A DNA stretch of 13,861 bases from Bradyrhizobiaceae bacterium (GCA_947475855.1 CANJPN010000112.1:1-13861), one strand, 5' to 3'. Shown: positions 6,899-13,254, counted from the stretch's first letter. Notes: generated by a model not told the origin, from the sequence alone. Program-made: numbers and translations.

Positions 6899-7699
6899 TC
6901 AATCGTATCTGAACATCCGCAGCGGATCGACCTGGCCACCGTCGATGTCGACGGCGGCACCGTGGATCCAGCGGCCGCGCGGCGATGTGATGAATTCGAC
7001 GAGGGCCGCGATGTCCTCGGGTTTCCCGAAGCGGGTGATGTCGAGTTCGCGGCGGTGGTGCTCTTTGGCGGTCGCCTCGTCCATACCGGTCTTCTTGCGG
7101 ATGAGCGCGAGGCGGCCGGAGAAGCGATCGGTTTCGACGGAGCCTGGATTGATCGTGTTGGTCTGGACACCATCGCGTTTGCCTATGTCGGCGAGCGCTT
7201 TCATGAACGCGATCTGCGCGCCGATCACCGACGCACCGACCATGTAGTCGGCGACCGGCGCACGCGCGCCGATGCCGGCGATCGTGACGACCGAGCCGCC
7301 ACTCGCTTTCAATAGCGGCCACGCCGCGCGCGTGAGCCGAACATGCGCGAAGAATTTGAGAGCGAAGCCGTCGTCCCACGCGGCGTCGGGCATCTCGAAG
7401 AAGTCGCCGCGCCGGGCCGCGCCCGCGTTGTTGACGAGGATGTCGAGGCGGCCGAAGCGCTCCTCCACGGCGGCGGCGAGCGCTGCCGGTGCGTCGGGTT
7501 GCCGGAGGTCCGCAGTATGGATGTGGGCAGCAGCCCCCAACACGGCAGCTTCGGCGGCGGTTGCCACCAAGGCGCCCCGATCACGTGCGGCAAGGACGAG
7601 GTCGCAGCCGGCTGCGGCAAGTTCCAGCGCGATGCCCTTGCCTATGCCCCGGTTGCCTCCGGTGACGAGTGCTACGCGTCTTGGTCCATCCTCTGCCAT
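6899..7699 (-). CDS. Short-chain dehydrogenase/reductase family protein with degenerate active site
   Basis: A 266-residue Rossmann-fold SDR. The cofactor loop TGGNRGIG (13-20), the ILVNNAG motif (87-93), the INPG motif (183-186) and the C-terminal WIHGAAVDIDGGQ are all clear. The catalytic tetrad is not. An ungapped comparison with classical SDRs puts Gly142 at the Ser position, Gly155 at the Tyr position, Ile159 at the Lys position and Lys115 at the Asn position; Tyr152 is three residues early. It may be an atypical SDR subfamily, or a binding or scaffold protein. The ATG at 7699 has an AGGA about nine bases upstream; longer in-frame starts run into the divergent gene. It is first of the minus-strand set and divergent from the 7869 amidohydrolase. 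Family certain, activity doubtful. Confidence 0.92.
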   Translation of the reverse strand: MAEDGPRRVALVTGGNRGIGKGIALELAAAGCDLVLAARDRGALVATAAEAAVLGAAAHIHTADLRQPDAPAALAAAVEERFGRLDILVNNAGAARRGDFFEMPDAAWDDGFALKFFAHVRLTRAAWPLLKASGGSVVTIAGIGARAPVADYMVGASVIGAQIAFMKALADIGKRDGVQTNTINPGSVETDRFSGRLALIRKKTGMDEATAKEHHRRELDITRFGKPEDIAALVEFITSPRGRWIHGAAVDIDGGQVDPLRMFRYD

Positions 7700-7868
7700 G
7701 CGCTCTGGTCCTGCTGTAGCTCGGTATTGCGGCTGTCTCCGCGCGCCAGCTTGACGGTTCTGGCACTTCGGCGTGGAGTGTGGCCGAAAGCGCTTGCAAG
7801 GCGCAAGGGCGGCGCGAATGCCGCGGTCCGCTGCCCCCGACGACGCCGCCGGGAAAGGAGACATCGCG
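7700..7868. promoter_or_regulatory. Divergent intergenic region, probable shared promoter/operator region
   Basis: This 169-base gap separates the divergent SDR and amidohydrolase genes, so promoters for both catabolic gene sets are expected here. I see a near-palindrome around the core TTGCAA (GCGCTTGCAAGGCGC, 7790-7804) that could be an operator. A TTGACG at 7751-7756 has no convincing -10 partner. A strong ribosome binding site AAAGGAG occupies 7854-7860, eight bases before the ATG at 7869. Promoter assignment here is inference from gene layout. Confidence 0.4.
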
Positions 7869-9002
7869 ATGAGCGTGACAACGGCTGAACGTGGGATTGC
7901 AAAGGCTGGTGGTGGGCACCGTGCTCCGACGGGTCCCCTCAACGGTGTCATTGATTGTGACATCCATCCCATATTCGGGTCTGCAGGTGAAATTCTGCCG
8001 TATCTGCCGGAGCGTTGGCGGGAGCACACGAAGACCTTCGGCGGTCTCTACCGGCAGGCGCTCGCCGATACGCTGTCGCACCCGCGGATGTCTCCGGATG
8101 TGGCGCGTGCCGACGCCTTTCCTCCCGATGGTGGTCCGGCCGGGTCTGATCTCGGCTTCATGCGCGAGCAACTGCTCGATGCCTACGGTCTTGCTTACGG
8201 CATGCTCATGCCGCTGGGGCGTGGCCCCGGCAATCAGCGCAACCTCGAGTACGGCGCGGCACTCGCGCACGCCGTCAACGACTGGCAGATCGCAAAATGG
8301 CTGGAGCCGGAAGCGCGGTTGCGCGGGTCCGTTGTCGTGACGCAAGAGGACCCGGAGGCGGCAGTCGCGGAGATCGAGTTGCGCGCCAGCGACAAGCGGT
8401 TCGTTCAGGTGATGCTGCCGCCCCGCTCGATCGAACCTGTAGGCAGGAAGAGGTACTGGCCGATTTATGCCGCCGCCGTTGCAGCCCATCGGCCAGTTGC
8501 GATGCATATCGGCGGGATCAACGGTTACCCCTCGGCGTTCGGCGGCTATCACTCGTATTACATCGAGGAGCAGCACAACAACGTGCAGTCCATACAGGGC
8601 GCGGTGACCAGCCTCGTTATGGAGGGGGTGTTCGAGCGCTTTCCGAAACTGAAGGTGGTGATGGTCGAGGGCGGGATCGCTTGGCTGCCGGCGCTGAAAT
8701 CCCGCCTCGACAAGCACTGGAAGCGGTTGAAAGCCGAAACGCCCCATCTGAAGCGTCTGCCCTCGGAGTATATCCGCGAGCACATCTATTTTACGACGCA
8801 GCCACTCGATGAGCCTCTGTTGGATCGGCATCTGTCAGAGACTTTCGAGGATGTCGGTTGCGATCGCATCCTGTTCTCGACCGACTATCCCCATTGGGAC
8901 TTCGATGAACCGCCGTTCGTGCTGTCGAAGTTGAAACTGTCGAAGGAGAAGCTCGTGCGGATCTTCTCTGGCAATGCGCGCGAACTCTATGGTCTGCCAT
9001 GA
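7869..9002 (+). CDS. Amidohydrolase-family protein (Amidohydro_2 type), possible decarboxylase
   Basis: A 377-residue TIM-barrel protein of PF04909, only distantly similar to the amidohydrolase at 4332-5336. Visible metal-site candidates are VIDCDIHP (Asp31 and His33, a DxH in place of HxH), His213 in AMHIGG, and Asp339 in STDYPHWDFDEP. Where many members have a His (HxGG), this one has Glu267 in MVEGGIAWLP, a variation I recall from a subgroup of this family. The N-terminal 25 residues look like a flexible extension. The start is fixed by AAAGGAG at 7854-7860. The stop overlaps the next gene's start as ATGA (8999-9002), so the Rieske protein is translationally coupled, which suggests the two work together. 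The reaction could be decarboxylation or hydrolysis of an aromatic acid derivative; this is inferred. Confidence 0.92.
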   Translation: MSVTTAERGIAKAGGGHRAPTGPLNGVIDCDIHPIFGSAGEILPYLPERWREHTKTFGGLYRQALADTLSHPRMSPDVARADAFPPDGGPAGSDLGFMREQLLDAYGLAYGMLMPLGRGPGNQRNLEYGAALAHAVNDWQIAKWLEPEARLRGSVVVTQEDPEAAVAEIELRASDKRFVQVMLPPRSIEPVGRKRYWPIYAAAVAAHRPVAMHIGGINGYPSAFGGYHSYYIEEQHNNVQSIQGAVTSLVMEGVFERFPKLKVVMVEGGIAWLPALKSRLDKHWKRLKAETPHLKRLPSEYIREHIYFTTQPLDEPLLDRHLSETFEDVGCDRILFSTDYPHWDFDEPPFVLSKLKLSKEKLVRIFSGNARELYGLP

Positions 9003-9448
9003 ATGGGGGTGGGGAAGCGGCCGAACCGCACGCGCGGAAAAAGTTTGTCGTTGCGAAGGTGGAAGAAATTGCACCGGGGACGTCGCGATGCGTGGACGCC
9101 GGGGGGCGAAAGATCGCGTTGTTCAACATCGATGGCCGCTTCTTCGCGCTAGCCGACAAGTGTCCGCATGAAGCAGGTCCGCTGTCGAAAGGCGCCATGG
9201 TTGGGCTTTCGCTTGCAGACGTCCCTGGCGATTACCGTTTGGAACGGTCGGGTGAATTCGTGCGGTGCCCGTGGCATGGGTGGGAGTTCGAGATCGCGAC
9301 GGGGCAGTCGTATTGCGATCCTGTGGGCACGCGTGCGCGGAGTTACGATGCGAAAGTCGAACCGGGAGCGGCGCTGGCGAAGGGGCCCTATGTCGCCGAG
9401 ACGTTTCCGGTATCGGTCGAGGAAGACTACGTCGTGATCGAGATCTGA
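8999..9448 (+). CDS. Stand-alone Rieske [2Fe-2S] protein with enlarged inter-motif spacing
   Basis: A 149-residue soluble Rieske-domain protein, without signal peptide or membrane anchor, probably an electron-transfer ferredoxin. The cluster ligands are Cys55 and His57 (CPH) and Cys90 and His93 (CPWH). Spacing between His57 and Cys90 is 32 residues, about twice the 15-17 usual in Rieske ferredoxins and oxygenases. The extra segment (about 64-86, from KGAMVGLSLADVPG to ERSGE) looks like an inserted loop. The typical GWEF following the second motif is present. The start ATG shares bases with the amidohydrolase stop. No Rieske oxygenase catalytic subunit and no reductase is in the window, so its partner is unknown; the coupled amidohydrolase and the LLM oxidoreductase are candidates by context only. 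Confidence 0.92.
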   Translation: MNGGGEAAEPHARKKFVVAKVEEIAPGTSRCVDAGGRKIALFNIDGRFFALADKCPHEAGPLSKGAMVGLSLADVPGDYRLERSGEFVRCPWHGWEFEIATGQSYCDPVGTRARSYDAKVEPGAALAKGPYVAETFPVSVEEDYVVIEI

Positions 9449-9479
9449 AACATTTCGGAGTTCAGCAGGAGAGGTCGTG

Positions 9480-9917
9480 ATGCAACCCAGAGTGTCGCTC
9501 ATCACGCTGGGCGTGACCGATGTCGCCCGTTCCAGGCGGTTCTACGAGACGCTGGGTTTCGTCGCATCATCGGCCAGCAACGCCGACGTCACGTTCTTCG
9601 ACGCGGGCGGTGTCGTGCTCGGATTGTTCGGGCGGAAGGCGCTTGCCGATGACGCCCAGATTGCCGACAGTGCGCCGGGTTTCTCAGGCATTTCAATCGC
9701 CCACAACTGCCGCAGCGAAGCCGAGGTCGATGCCGTCATCGCGGAGGCCGTCGCAGCCGGTGGGCACCTCGTGAAGGCGGCGCACAAGGTGTTCTGGGGC
9801 GGGTATTCCGGCTACTTCGCCGATCCGGACGGGTACCTTTGGGAAGTGGCGCACAATCCATTTTTCCCTTTCGACGACGCAGGCCGTGTCGTGCTGCCGC
9901 CGCCTGCGGCAAGTTGA
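9480..9917 (+). CDS. VOC superfamily protein (glyoxalase/dioxygenase fold)
   Basis: A 145-residue vicinal-oxygen-chelate protein with one pair of beta-alpha-beta-beta-beta modules. The N-terminal module shows SLITLGVTDVARSRRFYETL and the C-terminal module shows YFADPDGYLWEVAHNPFF, where the Glu of WEVAHN is the usual metal ligand. The expected His/Gln ligand on the first strand is not obvious, so metal binding is uncertain. The ATG at 9480 is five bases after AGGAGAGG (9467-9474); a GTG three bases earlier is less likely. It follows the Rieske gene by 31 bases and ends eight bases before the convergent thiL stop. VOC members include glyoxalases, antibiotic-binding proteins and ring-cleavage dioxygenases; which applies is unknown. 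Confidence 0.9.
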   Translation: MQPRVSLITLGVTDVARSRRFYETLGFVASSASNADVTFFDAGGVVLGLFGRKALADDAQIADSAPGFSGISIAHNCRSEAEVDAVIAEAVAAGGHLVKAAHKVFWGGYSGYFADPDGYLWEVAHNPFFPFDDAGRVVLPPPAAS

Positions 9918-9925
9918 TGTTCGGC

Positions 9926-10930
9926 TTAGAAGTGGTCCCAGCCTGACTTGCTGGTTTGGACTTCATTGTCGTTGCTGTCCCGCAATTGGATGGTTATCGG
10001 GACAGTAAACATCCCGATGTCCGTGACTTCGATCCCGGCAACCAGCGCCTCAGCTTTGTATTGCGGCATTCTCTCGGGGGGGATCGCCGTAAGAATCTCG
10101 TAATCGTCGCCAGCAAACAGCGAGGCTTCAGCAGCGGCTGGATCGGCGTTTCGGACTGCCTTGAATGCATCCGAGAGTGGCAGCGAAGTGTAGTCGATGC
10201 GCGCACCGATGCCGCTCGCCCGGCACATGCGGCCGAGGTCTTTCATCAAGCCGTCCGAGATGTCCATGCTTGCGCGGGCGTGGCGCAGGAGGGAATCGCG
10301 CAGCGCTAGTCGAGGGCTTGGACGGAGATACCGAATGCGCAGGTACTTGGCCTGCGCGGCACTCAAGTTCCATTTATCTGCGAGTGTGCGGTCCTGTTGA
10401 AGCCGCAGTCCAAGTCCGGAATCGCCGAGCGTGCCCGTGACGCAAACGAAGTCACTCGCCTGTGCCGTCGCGCGGCGGACCATCCGCCCGACAGGCACTT
10501 CGCCGAAGACCGCGGGGGTGATGGAGATCGGTCCAGGTCGCCGGTCGGTGTCGCCACCCAGTAAATGGATACCGAATGCGCGTTGGGCTTGGGCGAGACC
10601 AGATGCGAAACCGGACATCCATTCCCGCGTCGGAGCGGTTGGGAAAGCCAGCGACATCAGGTAGCCGACGGGTGTGGCGCCTTTTGCAGCGAGATCGGAA
10701 ACATTCACGGCAAGTGCCTTCCAGCCGATATCTTCGGGCCGGTCGGTAGCGAGGAAATGCACGCCTGCCGCGATCGCATCGGTTTTCAGGACGAACTCGC
10801 AGCCGGCCGACGGCGCGGCCGTCGCGCAATCATCCTTCAGTTCGAACGCTCCGGGCGCGCCTGCTGCAAGTGGTGCAAGGAAGCCCTGGATAATGGCTTC
10901 CTCTGAATGCAGGGATGGATCAGCGCTCAT
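9926..10930 (-). CDS. thiL: Thiamine-monophosphate kinase
   Basis: Cytoplasmic ATP-dependent kinase converting thiamine monophosphate to thiamine diphosphate, the last step of cofactor synthesis. The 334-residue protein shows the PurM/ThiL fold motifs in order: LKDDCA (31-36; usually DDAA), LKTDAIAAGVHF (48-59), KALAVNVSDLAAKGATP (71-87), GGDT (125-128), SITPAVFG (136-143), MDISDGLMKDL (222-232) and AGDDYEI (273-279). These supply the Asp residues for Mg-nucleotide binding. It is the distal gene of the minus-strand rib-nusB-thiL group, starting 25 bases after the small membrane protein, and is convergent with the VOC gene. The Cys in DDCA is a minor deviation; the family assignment is secure. 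Confidence 0.96.
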   Translation of the reverse strand: MSADPSLHSEEAIIQGFLAPLAAGAPGAFELKDDCATAAPSAGCEFVLKTDAIAAGVHFLATDRPEDIGWKALAVNVSDLAAKGATPVGYLMSLAFPTAPTREWMSGFASGLAQAQRAFGIHLLGGDTDRRPGPISITPAVFGEVPVGRMVRRATAQASDFVCVTGTLGDSGLGLRLQQDRTLADKWNLSAAQAKYLRIRYLRPSPRLALRDSLLRHARASMDISDGLMKDLGRMCRASGIGARIDYTSLPLSDAFKAVRNADPAAAEASLFAGDDYEILTAIPPERMPQYKAEALVAGIEVTDIGMFTVPITIQLRDSNDNEVQTSKSGWDHF

Positions 10931-10955
10931 CGGGTCCGGCGTGGCGGCTAGGGGG

Positions 10956-11255
10956 TCAGTATTTCACAGCCGCGGGTATGACCAGGAACAACGCCAAAAC
11001 GACAGCTACGGGAGCGGCCATCAGCACCGCCGGTGCCGCGGTCTCGTCGCGCTTGTTCCAGGCTGCGGCGGCGAACCAGATCACCCACAGGGGGACGAGA
11101 AGCACCATCCACGCGACGACGGACATCGTCAATGGTTGTTGGGAGTTGATAGCCCGAAGAATGAGGCCACCGGCGAGGAACGCCCACGGCAGAAGGCCGA
11201 GAACGACCATGGCGACGCAGGAAAGCTGCGTCAGGCGACGAGGAGCACGCGACAT
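10956..11255 (-). CDS. Small hypothetical membrane protein, three predicted TM helices
   Basis: A 99-residue protein I do not recognise. A basic N-terminus (MSRAPRRLTQ) precedes three hydrophobic stretches at about 11-33, 43-66 and 75-96, separated by short polar loops (AINSQQPLT; NKRDETA). It is therefore probably an integral inner-membrane protein with a cytoplasmic N-terminus by the positive-inside rule. It sits between nusB (108-base gap) and thiL (25-base gap) on the same strand, so it is probably transcribed with them. There is no strong Shine-Dalgarno sequence before the ATG. Membrane protein genes near nusB/thiL occur in other alphaproteobacteria, but I cannot assign a function. Confidence 0.72.
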   Translation of the reverse strand: MSRAPRRLTQLSCVAMVVLGLLPWAFLAGGLILRAINSQQPLTMSVVAWMVLLVPLWVIWFAAAAWNKRDETAAPAVLMAAPVAVVLALFLVIPAAVKY

Positions 11256-11372
11256 ACTCTTACACTCCAGTGCCGCATTGCAGTTTAATTCGCCCTCTTG
11301 AAAGGAGTGTGTACGGGATCGAGCGCAGAGTCCAGTCGACTGTCCGGAATAGGAGCGGTTCCATTATGGAAC
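11256..11372 (-). other. nusB 3' end and spacer with a stop-codon hairpin
   Basis: The 108-base gap after nusB (11256-11363) holds no gene. At the junction, 11358-11372, the arms GTTCCA and TGGAAC form a 6-bp stem whose three-base loop is exactly the nusB stop codon (TAA on the minus strand). No T-run follows, so I do not call it a terminator. Confidence 0.3.
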
Positions 11373-11864
11373 TGGCTTGAATTCGTGGGGCCGGAGCCGT
11401 CGGCCGAGCTTGTCCAGAACGCCGTTGACCACCTTGGGTTCGTCGCCGTCGAAGAACGCTCGCGCAATCTCGATGTATTCGTTGATGACGACGCGCGAGG
11501 GGACCTCGGTTCGTTCCTTGAGTTCGAACACGCCGGCACGCAGGATCGCACGCAATGTCGAGTCGACGCGAGCCAGACGCCAGCCTGATGCCAGTTGGTT
11601 GTCGATCAACGGATCTATGTCGCGCTGAATCCGTACGACGCCTCGAAGAATTTCAGCGAGGAACGTCATGTCGGGCTGGGTAGACTCGATGTCTTCGCCT
11701 TGGTCGTCGCTCATCGCGGTGTCGCGCAGCGGCGTCGCGGTGAGGTCGCGGATCACATCGTTGATGCCGGTGGACGCCATGTCCATCTGGTAGAGGCCTT
11801 GCACCGCTGCAAGGCGTGCTGCCGAGCGTTGCTTCTGGTTTGCTTTCTGGCCGGCGGCGCTCAT
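11364..11864 (-). CDS. nusB: Transcription antitermination protein NusB
   Basis: NusB binds boxA RNA together with NusE (ribosomal protein S10) and promotes antitermination on rRNA operons. The 166-residue all-helical protein shows the N-terminal SAARLAAVQGLYQMDM (14-29), the central FLAEILRGVV (68-77), and the highly conserved C-terminal part: ILRAGVFELKERTEVPSRVV (107-126), INEYIEIARAF and the tail VNGVLDKLGRRLRP. A polar insertion at about 46-66 is usual in alphaproteobacterial forms. The start is the ATG at 11864, which overlaps the ribH stop as ATGA, so the two genes are translationally coupled. The longer in-frame extension upstream lies antisense or out of frame within ribH and is rejected. 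Confidence 0.96.
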   Translation of the reverse strand: MSAAGQKANQKQRSAARLAAVQGLYQMDMASTGINDVIRDLTATPLRDTAMSDDQGEDIESTQPDMTFLAEILRGVVRIQRDIDPLIDNQLASGWRLARVDSTLRAILRAGVFELKERTEVPSRVVINEYIEIARAFFDGDEPKVVNGVLDKLGRRLRPHEFKPVP

Positions 11865-12394
11865 GCGCCCTGTCCCTGGAATTGATGGACGAGATCGACG
11901 AGGCGAAGGCAGGCACGAGCCGCATCTCCACCTTTGCCGGCACGGCCACCCTTGGCGCGCTCCATCGCTTGCTTTTCCGTCTCGACGGTCAGGATGCCAT
12001 TGCCGACGGGCACGCAATGGGTGGTGGCGACATCCATCAGCCAGTGGTTGGCGTTATCGCTGACGACTTCGAAATGATATGTCTCGCCGCGGATCACGCA
12101 ACCCAGCGCCACAGCGCCTGCATAGCGAGATGCGGGTGCGCCGGCTGGGATCAAACCAGACTTTACGGCTCCAGCGAGAACCGTGGGGATCTCCAAAGCG
12201 CCGGGAACGACAACGCGTTCCCAGCTTGCGCCTTGGGCCTCGAGTTCTTCGATGGCGCCTCTGGCGAGCTCATCGGCGATCTTCTCGTTGAAACGCGCTT
12301 CGATGATCAGGATCCGGCACTTGTGACGGGCGGATTGTGGGCTTGCCTGTCCTTGCGTGGGCAATGTCAGCGTGCGTGGCGCGCGTCCGGCCAT
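11861..12394 (-). CDS. ribH: 6,7-dimethyl-8-ribityllumazine synthase
   Basis: Condenses 5-amino-6-ribitylaminouracil with 3,4-dihydroxy-2-butanone 4-phosphate to lumazine, the penultimate riboflavin step. It usually forms pentamers or icosahedral capsids. The 177-residue protein has RFNEKI (34-39), the phosphate/substrate loop VPGALEIP (63-70), ALGCVIRGETYHFEVV (96-111) with the catalytic-type His107, and GNGILTVET (131-139) followed by the KQAMERA helix. The first 25 residues are a non-conserved extension. In place of the usual ESxxGL after the HFExV motif it has NANHWL, a modest divergence. It starts 101 bases after ribE, with a moderate GTGAG ribosome binding site, and overlaps nusB by four bases. 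Confidence 0.96.
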   Translation of the reverse strand: MAGRAPRTLTLPTQGQASPQSARHKCRILIIEARFNEKIADELARGAIEELEAQGASWERVVVPGALEIPTVLAGAVKSGLIPAGAPASRYAGAVALGCVIRGETYHFEVVSDNANHWLMDVATTHCVPVGNGILTVETEKQAMERAKGGRAGKGGDAARACLRLVDLVHQFQGQGA

Positions 12395-12495
12395 GGTCGT
12401 TACTCACTTCTCAATCGAGGCTGGCGGGGATGGCTAGGGGCCGGCGTCGGACAGGGATGCCGTCACCTACGGCAATGATATCGGGCAGGCGGGCA
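12395..12495 (-). other. ribE-ribH spacer
   Basis: This 101-base gap inside the rib group is larger than the others. I see only a small 5-bp hairpin (GCCGT/ACGGC, 12459-12473) and no T-run, gene or repeat. The ribE stop and a very short ORF overlap as TGATG, but that ORF closes after nine codons. Confidence 0.35.
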
Positions 12496-13089
12496 TCAGC
12501 TACGGAACTCCAGCAGCCGCGCCATGTAGCGGGCGAACTGGTCGATCTCGAGGTTGATGTGCTCGCCGGGCTTTCTCGCCCCCCACGTCGTCATCGTCAA
12601 GGTGTGGGGGATGATGTTGATACCGAAACGCGTGCCGGAAACTTCATTCACGGTGAGCGAGGTGCCGTCCAGGGCAACCGAGCCCTTGGGCGCGATATAC
12701 ATCGCGAGGTGCTCCGGAGCTTCGAATGTAAAGCGGAAACTATCTCCATCGGCGCGGATTTCGACGATGCGCGTAAGGCCGTCCACGTGGCCGGAAACGA
12801 TATGACCGCCCAGTTCGTCGCCAGCGCGGAGAGCGCGTTCAAGGTTGACGCGGCGGCCCGGTTTCCAGTCGCCCAGCGTGGTTTTGGATAGGGTTTCGTT
12901 CGAGACGTCGACGGTAAAGGAACAGCCCCCGACGCGCGGCTGGACGGTCGTCACCGTAAGGCAAACGCCGTCGCACGAGATCGATGCCCCCAGCGCGATC
13001 GAGGCTGCTTCGTAGGCAGATCGGATCGCGAATTGACCGCCTTTGCGGTCTGCGACCTCACCGATGTCGGTGATGATGCCGGTGAACAT
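12496..13089 (-). CDS. ribE: Riboflavin synthase (alpha chain)
   Basis: Dismutates two molecules of 6,7-dimethyl-8-ribityllumazine to riboflavin and 5-amino-6-ribitylaminouracil. The 197-residue protein consists of the expected tandem lumazine-binding barrels. Barrel one starts with MFTGIITDIG and contains CDGVCLTV (39-46) and SNETL (63-67). Barrel two contains GGHIVSGHVDG (94-104), DGTSLTVNEV (141-150) and PHTLT. The C-terminal segment is helical, ending in FARYMARLLEFRS. The ATG has a strong AAGGAGAG ribosome binding site four bases upstream. The gene is separated from ribD by 165 bases occupied almost entirely by the composite repeat. It is also called ribC in E. coli nomenclature. No FMN riboswitch is visible upstream of it. 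Confidence 0.97.
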   Translation of the reverse strand: MFTGIITDIGEVADRKGGQFAIRSAYEAASIALGASISCDGVCLTVTTVQPRVGGCSFTVDVSNETLSKTTLGDWKPGRRVNLERALRAGDELGGHIVSGHVDGLTRIVEIRADGDSFRFTFEAPEHLAMYIAPKGSVALDGTSLTVNEVSGTRFGINIIPHTLTMTTWGARKPGEHINLEIDQFARYMARLLEFRS

Positions 13090-13109
13090 GGAACTCTCCT
13101 TGTGTCGGC

Positions 13110-13248
13110 CTATGGCAGTATCCGATCATACGAGATCGCCATAGGCGATCGACTGACCGGATGAAACGGCTCTAATCTACAAAATCTAGAGCATCTTTGT
13201 CCGACCAGCGAATCCCGGAAGCGATTCCGCCTGGTCGGTTGATGCTCC
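13110..13248 (-). repeat. Composite two-hairpin intergenic repeat, copy 2
   Basis: Inverted copy of the element at 1409-1550. Read on the minus strand, hairpin A (13248 to 13184: GAGCATC, CCGACCAG, then CTGGTCGG, GATGCTCTAG) comes first. Hairpin B (13177 to 13110) follows, with the inner stem ATCGCC-TAT-GGCGAT. By eye about 18 substitutions and one indel separate the copies over about 137 bases; several fall in the hairpin loops while the inner stems are kept. The element starts six bases after the ribD stop and ends 20 bases before the ribE start, so it would be transcribed in the rib mRNA with the same polarity relative to the upstream gene as copy 1. Confidence 0.88.
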
Positions 13249-13254
13249 AGGGGC

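Noticed and set aside
6688..7173. Upstream extension of the CMD-like gene to 347 residues
   Set aside because: The extension runs through the GC-rich repeat and lies out of frame within the SDR gene. The ATG at 6687 has a ribosome binding site and gives a normal family-length protein.
7741..7810. Sigma-54 type promoter suggested by TGGCAC at 7761-7766 in the divergent region
   Set aside because: The matching TTGC element is not at the required spacing, so the GG/GC pair of a sigma-54 promoter is absent.
8999..9448. Rieske protein as the N-terminal part of an aromatic-ring oxygenase alpha subunit
   Set aside because: The frame ends after 149 residues with no downstream mononuclear-iron catalytic domain. 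The next gene is a VOC protein in its own frame with its own ribosome binding site.
13090..13254. FMN riboswitch candidate between ribD and ribE
   Set aside because: The spacer is filled by a dispersed palindromic repeat also found upstream of pgi. None of the conserved RFN-element features is seen, and the location inside the operon is atypical for a riboswitch.
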